A stretch of 64,000 bases of DNA, taken from positions 2,805,631 through 2,869,630 of the forward strand of contig NZ_CP119787.1 in the NCBI RefSeq assembly GCF_029338255.1. Reading direction: 5' to 3'. The stretch comes from Haloarcula halobia (lineage in GTDB: Archaea > Halobacteriota > Halobacteria > Halobacteriales > Haloarculaceae). The position numbers and the translations under genes were made by a program. The notes below the pieces were generated by a model. The model had not been told where the DNA came from. It searched no databases and was given only the letters and a program-made list of their open reading frames with translations. The first letter of the stretch is position 1. Each line of letters begins with the position of its first letter. This document shows positions 26,358-36,408 of the stretch, one piece after another.

Positions 26358-27404
26358 CTAGCCGGAAAGCGAGGCCGCGGACTCGTTGGTCGCCGTCTCG
26401 GTCGGTTCCTCGGTGGGTTCGTCAGTCGGGTCGTCCGTGGGTTCCTCGTCGGGCGTGTCCGCGGACCCGCCGTCGGTCGACTGGCCGCCGACGAGGAACT
26501 CCAGTAAGTTCCCGACGAACACCTCGTTGTCGGCGTCGTACACCTCGTTGTTGAAGAAGAAGTTCGAGTCCGCGACGAACACCATGCTGCCGTTACGAGC
26601 GGCGGTCACGTAGGTCCCCTCGCGGCGCGTCTCGAGGGTCCGTGTCCCCTCGGCGGCGGTCAGCAGCGTCTTCGTCTCGTCGGGGTTCCGGACGATGACC
26701 TGGCCGGCGGTGTCGAAGGTGACGGTGTCGACGCCGCGCAGCAGGCGCCCGCTCCCCGGCGGGGACGCGTAGATACTCTTGAAGTTGTTGTCGTTGGCGT
26801 CGTCGTCGAGGTTGTACAGCGCCTCGGAGCCGACCCGGAAGCCGTAGGCCCGGGCGAGTTCCGTCGGGCCGAACGACTCCTGGCGGGCCGACGAGAAGAG
26901 CCCGCCGCTGGAGCGGACCTGCGTCGGTTCGGCGAGGACGACCACGCGGCCGCCGTCGTCGATGAAGTCCTTCACGGCATCGCGTTCCGCCGGTTTGAAC
27001 GCTCCCTGGGGGTTGATGACGAGGAGCGCATCGTGGCGCGCAAGCGTCTCGTCGTACTGGTCGCCGCCCTTCCCCTTCGAGAAGTTCAGCTCGTGGCCCG
27101 CCCTGAAGAGCGCGTCGCCGACGGGTTCGAGGTCCTCCTCGGAGAACCCGTTGCTGTGGCGCGTGTCGACGAGTATCGACTTCGACTCGGCGTCCGTCTC
27201 GACCGTTATCTCGCCGTCTTCGGGGTCCGCCGGGTCGGCGATGGCGCCGGGCTGGAAGTGCGAGGGTGACTGGCCCTGGACGGCCTCGCTCGTGTCACCG
27301 CCCACGTCGGCCCCGACGAAGCCGAGTATGGCAGAACCCGCGAGCAGGACGGTCACGACGACGATGAACGTGGCGACCAGCGTGACGACCCGGCCCTCAA
27401 CCAT
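26358..27404 (-). CDS. DUF4350-type membrane-anchored protein
   Basis: The 348-residue protein has one N-terminal membrane helix (VTLVATFIVVVTVLLAGSAI), then a glutamine-amidotransferase-like domain with HDALLVINPQGAFKPAERDA and DDGGRVVVLAEPTQV, and a Thr/Glu/Pro-rich C-terminal tail. This is the layout of DUF4350 proteins, which lie with MoxR-type ATPases or membrane complexes in many prokaryotes; the biochemical role is unknown. It overlaps the upstream SppA-like gene by eight bases, so the two form an operon. Confidence 0.75.
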   Translation of the reverse strand: MVEGRVVTLVATFIVVVTVLLAGSAILGFVGADVGGDTSEAVQGQSPSHFQPGAIADPADPEDGEITVETDAESKSILVDTRHSNGFSEEDLEPVGDALFRAGHELNFSKGKGGDQYDETLARHDALLVINPQGAFKPAERDAVKDFIDDGGRVVVLAEPTQVRSSGGLFSSARQESFGPTELARAYGFRVGSEALYNLDDDANDNNFKSIYASPPGSGRLLRGVDTVTFDTAGQVIVRNPDETKTLLTAAEGTRTLETRREGTYVTAARNGSMVFVADSNFFFNNEVYDADNEVFVGNLLEFLVGGQSTDGGSADTPDEEPTDDPTDEPTEEPTETATNESAASLSG

Positions 27405-28350
27405 CGGCCGTCACCTCCAGGGTCGTCGTGTTGCCACGTGGGACGCCCCAGACGGCCCAGTACTGCACCGGCTGGACGAACTGCCCCTGGTCCCGGGCGG
27501 TCCGGTTGACGTAGACGATGTCGCCGTCGACGCGTTCGACCTCGTTTTGCAGGACGATGACCGTCACGTCGGGACTGGCGCCGTCGTAGACGACGCCGTA
27601 GTTGTCGCCCTGGATCTCGTCGGACAGGGCGGCTGCGCGCTGGATGGCGGTGCCGCTGTCGCCGATGCGGTCGGCGAAGCCGTTCTCGACGGCGGTGGCA
27701 CCGAGATACACGTCTGCGTTCTCGACTTCCTCGCGCGAGACCGTCAGGTCCTCGCCCCGGTGGCGCATGACCGTCCCGACGAAGGCGCTCTGGAGGGTCT
27801 CGATGTCCGAACGGATCTGGTCACGCGACACCTGTGCCTTGTCGGGCCCGGACCGGACGAGCGCCTCGCCCTGTTGCTCGGCGTCCTCGATGAGGCTCAG
27901 CGGCGCGGAGACGATGACGCCGACGCTCCCGACGGTCGAACTCGGTTTGACGATTATCTCGTCGGCTGGGGCGATGCCGTAGTACCCGCCCGAAGCCGCG
28001 ACGCCCTCGACGTAGGCGACGACCGGCATCTCGCGTGCGGTCCGGTTGACGGCGAGATAGAACTCCTCGCTCGAGTCGACCGGGCCGCCGGAGCTGTCGA
28101 TACTGAGGACCACGGCGGCGATGGACTCGTTCTGTCTGGCCTCGCGCAGCGCGTCCTGGACGGCGTTGACGTTCGCGTCGTTGGTCGACCCCCGCACCGA
28201 GATGACCGCGACTTGCTTTTGCTCCGGTCCGGAGGGCTGGACGGCCGTGATGAGGGCCGGCGCGGCGGTCGCGACGACGACGATGGCGGCAGTGACGACG
28301 ACGATATAGGAGGCAACGGTCGCCGGCGTTGCTCTGTCGGCAATACCCAT
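27397..28350 (-). CDS. SppA-type signal peptide peptidase (S49 family)
   Basis: The 317-residue protein has an N-terminal membrane helix (VASYIVVVTAAIVVVATAA) and the S49 protease domain: SIDSSGGPVDSSEEFY, then the catalytic Ser120 in YVEGVAASGGYYGI, and Lys171 in SGPDKAQVSRDQ as likely base, with EIIVKPSSTVGSVGVI between. SppA proteins degrade leftover signal peptides and membrane peptides. The C-terminal 90 residues are less conserved. The gene precedes and overlaps the DUF4350 gene. It is transcribed away from 28351. Confidence 0.85.
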   Translation of the reverse strand: MGIADRATPATVASYIVVVTAAIVVVATAAPALITAVQPSGPEQKQVAVISVRGSTNDANVNAVQDALREARQNESIAAVVLSIDSSGGPVDSSEEFYLAVNRTAREMPVVAYVEGVAASGGYYGIAPADEIIVKPSSTVGSVGVIVSAPLSLIEDAEQQGEALVRSGPDKAQVSRDQIRSDIETLQSAFVGTVMRHRGEDLTVSREEVENADVYLGATAVENGFADRIGDSGTAIQRAAALSDEIQGDNYGVVYDGASPDVTVIVLQNEVERVDGDIVYVNRTARDQGQFVQPVQYWAVWGVPRGNTTTLEVTADG

Positions 28351-28454
28351 GGCTCTCCTTATGGCGTGAGGGCCCTAAAAGTTCGTCAACATATCGCACT
28401 CTCGCCCGGGTATCGGGAGGGGACGGTCGGGCGGGCCGAGTCCAGCGCCCCGTC

Positions 28455-30695
28455 TCACCCGAACAGCCGGTCGAGCAGGCTCCGCTGGCGGTGCTTCTCG
28501 GCCAGCAGCACCGAACAGTCCACGTCGTCGACCACGTCCAGCACGAGCGACCCGGAGACGAGCCGTCGCAACAGGCCCTCCTCGGTCGCCCCGATGAGGA
28601 GCATGGTCGCGTCCCCGGCGGCACGCTCGATGGCGTCCTCGACGTCGCCCGTCTCGGGCCGGAGCGTCGCGTCGGTCAGGTCGTGTTCGGCCACCCAGGA
28701 CTCGAGGAAGGCCCGGGCATCGGCCTCGTCGTCGGCGACGTTCAGCACGGTCACCTCGGAGTCGTACTCGGCTTGGAGCATCCGGGCGATGCCGGCCGAG
28801 AGGTCCGAGTCCGGGCCGCCGGCGGTCGGCAGGAGGATGCGCGAGGGGTCGAACCCGCGGTCTTTCAGGACGAGGAAGTCACAGGGGACCGTCTGGGTGA
28901 GGTCGTCCATCGCCGACTCGACGCGGCCGGGCGACCCGTGGGCGTCCGAGCCCCAGCCCATCACCACGAGGTCGGCGTCGTGGGTCCGTGCAGCGTCGAA
29001 GATCTCCTCGAAGGAGCGATGCGAGAGGATGGTGTGGGTCTCGACGTCGACGCCGAACGTCTCGGCGTCCTCGCGGGCGCTCTCGAGGAGGTGGGCCGAG
29101 GTCTCGTCGATCTCGTCGGCCCGCTCGGCCGCGCTGGCAAGCGCCGTCTGGTCGGGGACGGTGATGATGTGCGTCGCGACCACGGTGCCCCCGCGCTGTT
29201 TCGCGACGGCGCTGGCGAGCGTGATGAGCTCTTTCTCGTGGGCGGGGTTCGCGAGCGGGACCATCACCCGGTACTTGCCGCCGTCCGGCTGGACCCCGGC
29301 GGCGGCGCTGACCGCCGCATCCGGGAACTCGCTCGCCTGCGAGAGGACGTGCTGCGAGAGGATGCCCTCTTTCTCCGTCCGCGAGCGGGCGTACGCGACG
29401 TACCAGACGATGGCCGCCGCGCTGATGCCGAAGGTGAGCAGGAGGGCGCTGGACTCGACGAAAGCGAGCAGGGCAAACGAGAGGATCGCGCCCAGGATGG
29501 GCAACAGCGGGAACAGCGGGACGATGAAGTCCGGCTGGTACTCCTCGGGGGCGACGTAGCGCATCACGATGAGCGCCAGGTTCAACAGGCCGTATATGAC
29601 CAGGTGCAGGCCCGACGCCGCGCCCGACAGCAGCGTCAGGTCGCCGACGACGATAAAGAGGAGGATGAGCGCCCCGGTGATGGCGATGGCGCGGTACGGC
29701 GTCCCGAAGCGAGGGTGGATCTCGTTGAGCGCGGGCGTGACGATCCGGTCCCGGCCCATCGCGAAGTTGATGCGCGAGGACGCCAGGATGGAGGCGTTCG
29801 CGCTTGAGGCGGTCGCCAGGAGGCCGCCAAAGAGCAGCGCCCCGCCCATCAGCGCGCCCTGGAGGTACTGGCCGACCTCGACGACGGCGATGGGGTTCTC
29901 CTGCCCGCTCGTGATGACGTCGGCGATGAAGCCCTGCGGGACCGCGGCGCTCATGATGACCAGCACCAGCGCGTAGATGACCGTCACGATGACGACGCTC
30001 CCGATGACCGCCCGCGGGAGGTTCTTGCCGGGCTCTTTGATCTCCTCGGCGACGCTCGTGATCTGGACGAAGCCGAGATACGAGACGAAGATGAGCCCCG
30101 TCGTCTCCAGCGTCGAGACGACGCTGCTCGGTGCCGGGAGGTTGCCCGGCTCGGCCCGGAACGTCCCGAGAAGCGTAAACACCGCGAGGATGACGACCAG
30201 CAGGACGACGATGATGTTCTGCAGGCGGCCGGTCTCCTTCGCGCCGACGTAGTTGACGACGATGAACAGGGCCGCGCCCACGAGCGCGGCGATCTTGACC
30301 ATCGAGATGGAGACTGGGCCGAGCGCGAGCGTCCCGCCGATGCCGAAGATGCGAGCGATGTAGCGGCCGAACCCGACCATGTAGAACGCGCTGGCGAAGG
30401 CCAGCCCGAGCCAGTTGGCCCACCCGGCGACCGAGCCAAAGAGCGGGCCGAGCGCGTGGTTGACGTAGTAGTACGCCCCGCCGGATTTCGGCATGGCCGT
30501 CCCCAGTTCGCTGGCCGACAGTGCCGTGAACATCGCGATGACGCCGCCGAGCACGAACGCCACCGACGCCAGCGACCCGGCCTTCAGGATGGCCTCGCCG
30601 GGCAGGACGAAGATGCCCGCGCCGATCATCGTCCCGACCCCGATGGTCAGTGCCGCCAGCGGGCCGAGGTCCTTCGCGAGTTCCTCGTCACCCAT
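28455..30695 (-). CDS. APC-family amino-acid transporter fused to two universal stress domains
   Basis: From ATG 30695 the protein has 746 residues. The first 440 form an APC-superfamily transporter with about twelve membrane helices and the GVGTMIGAGIFVLPG motif near residue 20. Two UspA-like domains follow on the cytoplasmic side, one starting at KYRVMVPLANPAHEKEL and one at DPSRILLPTAGGPDSDL. Such fusions are common in haloarchaea and suggest nucleotide-dependent control of amino-acid uptake. Its start lies eight bases inside the end of the upstream stress-protein gene, giving a two-gene operon. Substrate is unknown. Confidence 0.88.
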   Translation of the reverse strand: MGDEELAKDLGPLAALTIGVGTMIGAGIFVLPGEAILKAGSLASVAFVLGGVIAMFTALSASELGTAMPKSGGAYYYVNHALGPLFGSVAGWANWLGLAFASAFYMVGFGRYIARIFGIGGTLALGPVSISMVKIAALVGAALFIVVNYVGAKETGRLQNIIVVLLVVILAVFTLLGTFRAEPGNLPAPSSVVSTLETTGLIFVSYLGFVQITSVAEEIKEPGKNLPRAVIGSVVIVTVIYALVLVIMSAAVPQGFIADVITSGQENPIAVVEVGQYLQGALMGGALLFGGLLATASSANASILASSRINFAMGRDRIVTPALNEIHPRFGTPYRAIAITGALILLFIVVGDLTLLSGAASGLHLVIYGLLNLALIVMRYVAPEEYQPDFIVPLFPLLPILGAILSFALLAFVESSALLLTFGISAAAIVWYVAYARSRTEKEGILSQHVLSQASEFPDAAVSAAAGVQPDGGKYRVMVPLANPAHEKELITLASAVAKQRGGTVVATHIITVPDQTALASAAERADEIDETSAHLLESAREDAETFGVDVETHTILSHRSFEEIFDAARTHDADLVVMGWGSDAHGSPGRVESAMDDLTQTVPCDFLVLKDRGFDPSRILLPTAGGPDSDLSAGIARMLQAEYDSEVTVLNVADDEADARAFLESWVAEHDLTDATLRPETGDVEDAIERAAGDATMLLIGATEEGLLRRLVSGSLVLDVVDDVDCSVLLAEKHRQRSLLDRLFG

Positions 30696-31137
30696 CGTCG
30701 GCCCCCGACTCCGTACCGTCGGTCGCGGCGTGCTCGGTGTCCGGCAACACGACCACCGGGCGATCGTTCTCGGTGATGAGGCCGAGCGCGACGTCGCCCG
30801 TGATGAGGCGGACGAAGCGGTTGCCCCCACGTGGTGTCACGACGATAGCCGAGGCGCCGATGTCGTCGGCGGCGTCGAAGATGGTCTCGACCACGTCGGT
30901 CCCGTAACGGATCTCGGTCTCGACGTCGCCCAGGACCGCGCTCGCCGCCTCGAACATCTCCTCGGCGGCGAGCTCGCGCTGCTCGACGCCGGCCTTGTCC
31001 ATCGCGCCGCCGGCCTTCTCGACGACGTTGACGAGGACCACCTCGCCGTACTCCTGGGTCGCAAGCGCCCGCGCTGACGTGACGGCGTCCTCCTCGCTCG
31101 CGATCGGTAGGACAACGCGCTCGAGCAGGTCAGCCAT
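30688..31137 (-). CDS. Universal stress protein (UspA family)
   Basis: The 149-residue protein starts MADLLERVVLPIASEEDAV and has the UspA fold pattern, with IGASAIVVTPRGGNRFVRLI then GDVALGLITENDRPVVVLP; the ATP-binding glycine motif is degenerate. It overlaps the transporter gene by eight bases, so it is likely a regulatory partner of the transporter. It diverges from trkA, 177 bases away. Confidence 0.85.
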   Translation of the reverse strand: MADLLERVVLPIASEEDAVTSARALATQEYGEVVLVNVVEKAGGAMDKAGVEQRELAAEEMFEAASAVLGDVETEIRYGTDVVETIFDAADDIGASAIVVTPRGGNRFVRLITGDVALGLITENDRPVVVLPDTEHAATDGTESGADDG

Positions 31138-31314
31138 GGTTCCGCCTCCGTACGCCTGTTGCTGGTGTCCGCACGGCCGTGACTGACTGATTCATACCCA
31201 CCCACCGGAGCGCGTCGGTATTAAGCCTCGGGAATCTGGTCGGTTGCCCCGATGGAAACCCACTTCACCCGGCCGGCGTAACGGACTCGACATGAACGAC
31301 GAGGTGGCGCGCCG

Positions 31315-32646
31315 ATGTACGTCATAGTCGTCGGGGCCGGCGAAGTCGGGTCGAACATCGCCGAGAGCCTCGCGAACACACACGAGGTGGCCGTCATCGA
31401 CATCGACGGCGAACGCGTCGAGAGTCTCGTCTACGAGGTCGACGTGCTCGGCGTCCAGGGCGACGGCGCCGAACTGGCGACGCTCCGGGAGGCCGGCATC
31501 GCGAAGGCCGACATGGTGATCGCCAGCACCGACGACGACGAGACGAACATCGTCACCTGTGGGACGGCAAAGACCGTCGCGGACGCCTTCACCATCTCGC
31601 GGGTCAAGAACGCGAAGTTCCTCGACACCTGGTCGCACTCGGAGGGTGCCTTCGGCGTCGACTACATGGTCGCGACGAACCTGATGACCGCAGAGACCAT
31701 CACGCGGGTCATCGGCCTGCCAGCGGCCAGCGACGTCGAGACCTTCGCCGACGGCGTCGTCCAGATGGCCGAGTTCGAGATCGGCGAGGCCAGTCCCGTC
31801 GCCGGCCAGACCGTCGCCGAGGCCGACCGCTACGAGTCGCTGACCTTCGCCGCCGTCCTGACAGACGACGACGTTCTCATCCCGCGCGGGGACACGGTCC
31901 TCGAAGCCGGCGACAAGGTCGTCGTCATCGGGAGTCGCGAGAGCGTCCACACCTTCGCCCACGAGGTAGCACCCGACGTCGAGAGCGCGAAAGACGTCCT
32001 CGTCGTGGGTGGCAGCGACATCGGGTACCACACCGCCCGGATGCTCCAGGAGCGGGGGCTGCACCCCCGACTCATCGAGCGTGACCCCGAACGGGCCCGC
32101 GAGCTGGCCGAGGAGCTGCCCGGGACCACGGTCTTAGAGAGCGACGCGACCGACCGGGAGTTCCTCGAACGCGAACACGTCGAGGCCGTCGACGCCGTCG
32201 TGGCGGCCCTAGACAGCGACGAGAAGAACCTGCTGGCGGCCCTGCTGGCCAAGCGACTGGGCGCCGACCGGGCGGTGTCCGTCGTCGACGCCGGGGAGTA
32301 CGTCCAGCTGTTCGAGGCCGTCGGCGTCGACGTCGCCATCAACCCCCGCGAGGTGACCGCCGAGGAGATAACGCGGTTCACCCACGAACATCAGGCCGAG
32401 AACGTCGCCATCATCGAGTCCGACCGGGCGGAGGTCCTGGAGATAGAGGTCGACGGCGACAGCGTCCTGGTGGACCGTCCCATCCGGGATTCCGTCGGGG
32501 ACCTGCCCAACGGGGTGGTCATCGGGGCCATCACGCGCGACGGCGAGCTGGTCATCCCGCGCGGTGACACCGTCGTCCACGAGGGCGACCACGTCGTCGT
32601 CTTCGTCGACACCGACGTCCTCGACGAGGCCAGCACGGCGCTGTAG
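31315..32646 (+). CDS. trkA: Trk potassium uptake regulator TrkA (two RCK domains)
   Basis: The 443-residue protein has two RCK units. The first begins MYVIVVGAGEVGSNIAESLA with a full G-x-G-x2-G NAD loop; the second begins KDVLVVGGSDIGYHTARML. Each is followed by an RCK-C domain (LIPRGDTVLEAGDKVVVIG; VIPRGDTVVHEGDHVVVFV). TrkA binds NAD(H) or ATP on the cytoplasmic side of TrkH and gates potassium entry, which haloarchaea need to balance external salt. The TrkH gene ends six bases after this one on the opposite strand. Confidence 0.95.
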   Translation: MYVIVVGAGEVGSNIAESLANTHEVAVIDIDGERVESLVYEVDVLGVQGDGAELATLREAGIAKADMVIASTDDDETNIVTCGTAKTVADAFTISRVKNAKFLDTWSHSEGAFGVDYMVATNLMTAETITRVIGLPAASDVETFADGVVQMAEFEIGEASPVAGQTVAEADRYESLTFAAVLTDDDVLIPRGDTVLEAGDKVVVIGSRESVHTFAHEVAPDVESAKDVLVVGGSDIGYHTARMLQERGLHPRLIERDPERARELAEELPGTTVLESDATDREFLEREHVEAVDAVVAALDSDEKNLLAALLAKRLGADRAVSVVDAGEYVQLFEAVGVDVAINPREVTAEEITRFTHEHQAENVAIIESDRAEVLEIEVDGDSVLVDRPIRDSVGDLPNGVVIGAITRDGELVIPRGDTVVHEGDHVVVFVDTDVLDEASTAL

Positions 32647-32651
32647 GGGCC

Positions 32652-34199
32652 CTAGCGCCGCCAGAACGCGCCGGTGAAGATGGCGAGCACGGTGATTATC
32701 TCCAGCCGACCGGCCCACATCAGCACGATCATCAGGAACTTCGTCGTGTCCGGCAACATCAGGTACGACCCGAACGGGCCCAGGCGCCCGAAGGCCGGCC
32801 CGATGTTGCCGATAGCGGCCAGGCTGGCACCGATCGCCTCGAGCGGGGTGAGCGTGATGCCCACGCGGATGGCGTCCAGCGAGATGAACACGGCACCCAG
32901 GCCAAAGAGGATGAGATAGAGGAGGGTGAAGCCGGTCACCCCCCGGATGGCCTCCTCGTCGACCACGTGACTGCCGAGGCGGATCGGGCGGACGGCCTCG
33001 GGGTGGGCGGTGTGGAACAGCTCCCGCCGGAGTACCTTCAGCACGATGAGCCAGCGGACCACCTTGATGCCGCCCCCCGTGGACCCGGCCGACCCCCCGA
33101 TGAACATCGTAAACAGGAGCACGAGCTGGCCGTAGGGGGCCCACTGGGCGAAGTCGCTGGTGGCATAGCCCGTCGAGTTCAACAGCGAGGCGACCTGGAA
33201 CGCGGCCTGCCGGAGCGCGTTCTCCGGAACGCCCGCGGTGGTCCCCCCGATCGCGAGCCGCGGGGCCGTGCCGGTGAACAGCAGCCCGGTGACGACGGCG
33301 ATCAGAACGGCCGTCGCGCCGGCGTAGGCCCGGAACTCGGGGTCCTCGAACGGCCGCCGGAAGTCGCCGTCGAAGAGGTGCCAGAACAGCGCGAAGTTCG
33401 TGCCGGCGACGACGATAAAGGGGATGATGACCCACTGGACCGCCGCGGAGAAAGCGGCGATGCTGTCGGCCTTCGTGGAGAACCCGCCGGTCGGCAGCGT
33501 CGAGAACGCGTGTGCGACGGCGTTGTAGAGGGTCATCTCGGGCGCGAGGCCGACGAGATGGAGCCCGTACAGCAACGCGGCGAGCAGGGCCGTGAAGGCG
33601 AAGTAGGCCTTCCAGAGGATGCGGGCCGTCTCGGCTATCTGCGGGGTCAGCTTCTCCAGTTGCGGGCCGGGGGCCTCCTCGCTGACCAGCTGGGCGCCGT
33701 TGACCGACAGCTCCGGGAGGATGGCGACCATGAGGACGATGATACCCATCCCGCCGAGCCACTGGGTGAGCTGGCGCCAGAGCATCACCGCGTGCGAGTG
33801 CTGTTCGACGCCGATCGACCCCATCACCGTCGCCCCCGTCGTCGTAAAGCCCGACATCGACTCGAACAACGCGTTCGTCGGGTCGGCGAGCGTCGAATCG
33901 GTCCCCATCCCGGCGAGCACGTACGGGATCGCACCGACCACGGCGACGGCGAACCACGTGAGGGCGACGAACAGCAGCGCCTCGCGCGAGCGCAGGTCGT
34001 CCCCGGCATCGACTTGCTCCATCGCGAGGCCGGCCAGGACCGTCACGACGATGGAGATACCGAAGACGCCGACGTCCTCGCCGTAGGCCAGCGCGACGAC
34101 CAGTGGCACGAGCATCGCCACCGCGAGGAACTTCACGACGGTTCCCGTCAGCGCGATGCTCGTCCGCCAGGCGACGACGGTGGTCAGTCGGTTCGACAT
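32652..34199 (-). CDS. trkH: Trk potassium channel subunit TrkH
   Basis: From ATG 34199 the protein has 515 residues with about ten membrane helices and the four pore loops of the Trk/Ktr family: FESMSGFTTTGATVM, FSTLPTGGFSTKAD, SLLNSTGYATSDF and AIGNIGPAFG. Gly residues of the selectivity filters are present. It imports potassium together with TrkA, encoded convergently next to it. In-frame sequence upstream of the ATG lacks similarity. It diverges from a PhoU-like gene. Confidence 0.95.
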   Translation of the reverse strand: MSNRLTTVVAWRTSIALTGTVVKFLAVAMLVPLVVALAYGEDVGVFGISIVVTVLAGLAMEQVDAGDDLRSREALLFVALTWFAVAVVGAIPYVLAGMGTDSTLADPTNALFESMSGFTTTGATVMGSIGVEQHSHAVMLWRQLTQWLGGMGIIVLMVAILPELSVNGAQLVSEEAPGPQLEKLTPQIAETARILWKAYFAFTALLAALLYGLHLVGLAPEMTLYNAVAHAFSTLPTGGFSTKADSIAAFSAAVQWVIIPFIVVAGTNFALFWHLFDGDFRRPFEDPEFRAYAGATAVLIAVVTGLLFTGTAPRLAIGGTTAGVPENALRQAAFQVASLLNSTGYATSDFAQWAPYGQLVLLFTMFIGGSAGSTGGGIKVVRWLIVLKVLRRELFHTAHPEAVRPIRLGSHVVDEEAIRGVTGFTLLYLILFGLGAVFISLDAIRVGITLTPLEAIGASLAAIGNIGPAFGRLGPFGSYLMLPDTTKFLMIVLMWAGRLEIITVLAIFTGAFWRR

Positions 34200-34432
34200 C
34201 TCAGCGGGTGCTAGCGGTCGTGTTCGGGCACGGTGGTGCGTGCCGTGCGGGTGGCGTGTGGCGATACACGGACGGATATGACCCACTGTGTTGCCCCCAC
34301 CCTCTTAAAACTGGCAGAGACGCGCCGGCCGCCAGTCCCGACTGCACGGACGCCGTGGCCCGATATAGAGTGCTATTGAGGAATATTGAGACAAGGGAAA
34401 GGCACTTATCCGCCAGGAGTGGACTGCCCCCA

Positions 34433-35113
34433 ATGGCACGAGAATCATATCAGGAGCTGCTCCAGTCGCTCCAGGAGGACGTCCTCTACATGTCCGAAGT
34501 CGTCCTCGAGCGGTTGCAGATGGGGGTCCGTGCGCTCGAATCGAAGGACGAAGAGCTCGCCTGGGACGTCATCGAGGGCGACGACGAGGTCAACCAGCTG
34601 TACCTGGACCTCGAACAGGACTGCATCGACCTGCTCGCCCTGCAGCAACCGGTCGCCTCCGACCTCCGACTCATCGCCGCCTCGTTCAAGGTCATCACCG
34701 ACCTCGAACGCATCGCCGACCTGGCGACGAACCTCGGCGAGTACTCGCTCGAGGCCGAACGCGACGTCTTCCCCGAGGTGGACATCCAGGCCATCGCCGA
34801 CGGCGTCGTCGACATGATAGAGGAGTCGATGGTGGCCTACGCCGAGGAGGACGCCGAGCGCTGTTACGCCATCGCCGAGATGGACGACGACATCGACGAG
34901 CGCTGCGAGGCCGCCTCCGAGACGGTCGTCCGCGACCTCATCGAACGCGAGATCGACGCCGACTCCAGCGACGAGGAGATCGAGCAGATGATGGCCGACG
35001 TCTCGCGCCTCCTCCTGACGATCCGGGACATCGAACGCGTCGGTGACCACGCCGTCAACATCGCGGCGCGCACGCTGTACATGGTCGAGAACGACGCCGA
35101 CCTCATCTACTGA
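34433..35113 (+). CDS. PhoU-like regulatory protein
   Basis: The ATG at 34433 gives 226 residues, all helical, with two PhoU three-helix repeats; the E/D-x3-D clusters are visible in VIEGDDEVNQLYLDLEQDC and IRDIERVGDHAVNIA. Classical PhoU controls phosphate uptake with PstSCAB, but no pst gene is present here and neighbours are Trk genes. Stand-alone PhoU domains in archaea are also linked to potassium and other transporters, so the target is open. Confidence 0.88.
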   Translation: MARESYQELLQSLQEDVLYMSEVVLERLQMGVRALESKDEELAWDVIEGDDEVNQLYLDLEQDCIDLLALQQPVASDLRLIAASFKVITDLERIADLATNLGEYSLEAERDVFPEVDIQAIADGVVDMIEESMVAYAEEDAERCYAIAEMDDDIDERCEAASETVVRDLIEREIDADSSDEEIEQMMADVSRLLLTIRDIERVGDHAVNIAARTLYMVENDADLIY

Positions 35114-35120
35114 GTGCGAC

Positions 35121-35831
35121 CTACCGTGGCGCCTCCGGCCCGTCGGTGCCCACCAGTCCCTCGTCCGTGATGCTGAACTGGGCGGTGTCGCCGGCGGGCT
35201 TGGCACGGTGTTTCTCCAGCGTCGCTCGACGGTTACCGCCCCGATAGCGGTCGAGTCGGAGGGTGGCCCCCGACCAGTGATTCAGCGTGTGGCCGCCCAG
35301 CGCCGTCGAGCGGTCGCTGTCGGGGTCGGTGAACACCTGGTTGGTAAAGAGGACCGCGATGTCGTGTTTGCGGGCCAGAGAGAGCAGGTGGGTGATCTGC
35401 CGAGCGACGTCCCGGAGGGTCTCGCCGCCGTCCTCGTCGGTCCGGCGCAGGCGGTAAAAGCCGGTGGCGCTGTCGAGGACCACCAGTTCCACCTCGGCGG
35501 CGAACTCGGCGGCGTCCTGGACGGCTTCGGCCTGCTCGTCGTAGTCGAGCACCTCCGAGACGATGAGCCGACCCGCCAGGTCGTCGACGGTCTGGTCGGT
35601 GCCGGCCGCACAGCCGGCGGCGACCTGGCGCAGCCGGTCGGCCGAGAGCCCCTCGGTGTCGATGTAGAGGGCGGCGTCCCCGCCGGCGGCCACCTCCAGC
35701 GCCGCCGAGAGGCCGAGGTTGGTCTTGCCGGCCGCCGGCGGGCCGTACACCTGCGTGACCGCGCCGCGTTCGAGCCCCCCACCCAGCAGGTCGTCGATGG
35801 GCCCACATCCGGTCGAGACGTACTCGCTCAC
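35121..35831 (-). CDS. radB: DNA repair and recombination protein RadB
   Basis: With GTG 35831 the protein has 236 residues, the typical size of archaeal RadB. It is a RecA-fold core without the N-terminal DNA-binding domain: Walker A GPPAAGKT at residues 30-37 and Walker B VELVVLDSATGFYRL. The start STGCGPIDDLLGGGLERG is diagnostic. RadB is a RadA paralogue that assists homologous recombination. A longer upstream reading is open but lacks similarity. It converges on the PhoU-like gene with a seven-base gap. Confidence 0.92.
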   Translation of the reverse strand: MSEYVSTGCGPIDDLLGGGLERGAVTQVYGPPAAGKTNLGLSAALEVAAGGDAALYIDTEGLSADRLRQVAAGCAAGTDQTVDDLAGRLIVSEVLDYDEQAEAVQDAAEFAAEVELVVLDSATGFYRLRRTDEDGGETLRDVARQITHLLSLARKHDIAVLFTNQVFTDPDSDRSTALGGHTLNHWSGATLRLDRYRGGNRRATLEKHRAKPAGDTAQFSITDEGLVGTDGPEAPR

Positions 35832-35946
35832 AGGAGGTGGTTGGACAGGTTCGGATAAAAACGCTCGCACCTGGCTCCCGGCGGACGTTACAAGCGAGGT
35901 TGGAGCCTCGGGAACCCTTTTTGTGCTCCTGGCAGACGGATGATCT

Positions 35947-36408
35947 ATGGACGCTCGCTCGGCACTCGGGTCCCTCCAGCTCCCTGTCGCAGCACTCGGC
36001 CTCGCACTGGTCGTGTTCGCAGTCGGCGGCATCGTCTCCATGGACCCGCCACCCGCGGGGAGCGAGGGGTTCGTCGGCGGCCTCGCCGTCCTCTTCCTGT
36101 ACTTTTTGGCGTGGGTCGGCTTCCTCGTGCTGTCGGCCGGGCTGGCGATCCCGCCGTTGAACGGCTACGGGCTCAGGTTCACCCGGTACCAGCGCGGCCT
36201 GTTCCTGCTGGCGGCGCTCGCGGCGTTCCTGAGCGCGGTCGGCCCGTTCGTCGCGTTCGGGCTCGTCTACTCGAACCCGGGCGCGATGGTCACTGCGTGG
36301 CTCGTCGTCACCGGCGTGGGAATCCTCTCGCTGCTCTCGGGACTCGTCTGGCGCGGCGTCCAGGTGTGGCGGGCCGACGTCGACCTCGTTGCCGCCGGTG
36401 GTTCATGA
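35947..36408 (+). CDS. Hypothetical four-helix membrane protein
   Basis: The 153-residue protein has four hydrophobic segments (QLPVAALGLALVVFAVGGIV; GGLAVLFLYFLAWVGFLVLS; GLFLLAALAAFLSAVGPFVA; TAWLVVTGVGILSLLSGLVW) with short loops. No domain is recognised. It diverges from radB and its last bases overlap the end of the convergent next gene. Confidence 0.7.
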   Translation: MDARSALGSLQLPVAALGLALVVFAVGGIVSMDPPPAGSEGFVGGLAVLFLYFLAWVGFLVLSAGLAIPPLNGYGLRFTRYQRGLFLLAALAAFLSAVGPFVAFGLVYSNPGAMVTAWLVVTGVGILSLLSGLVWRGVQVWRADVDLVAAGGS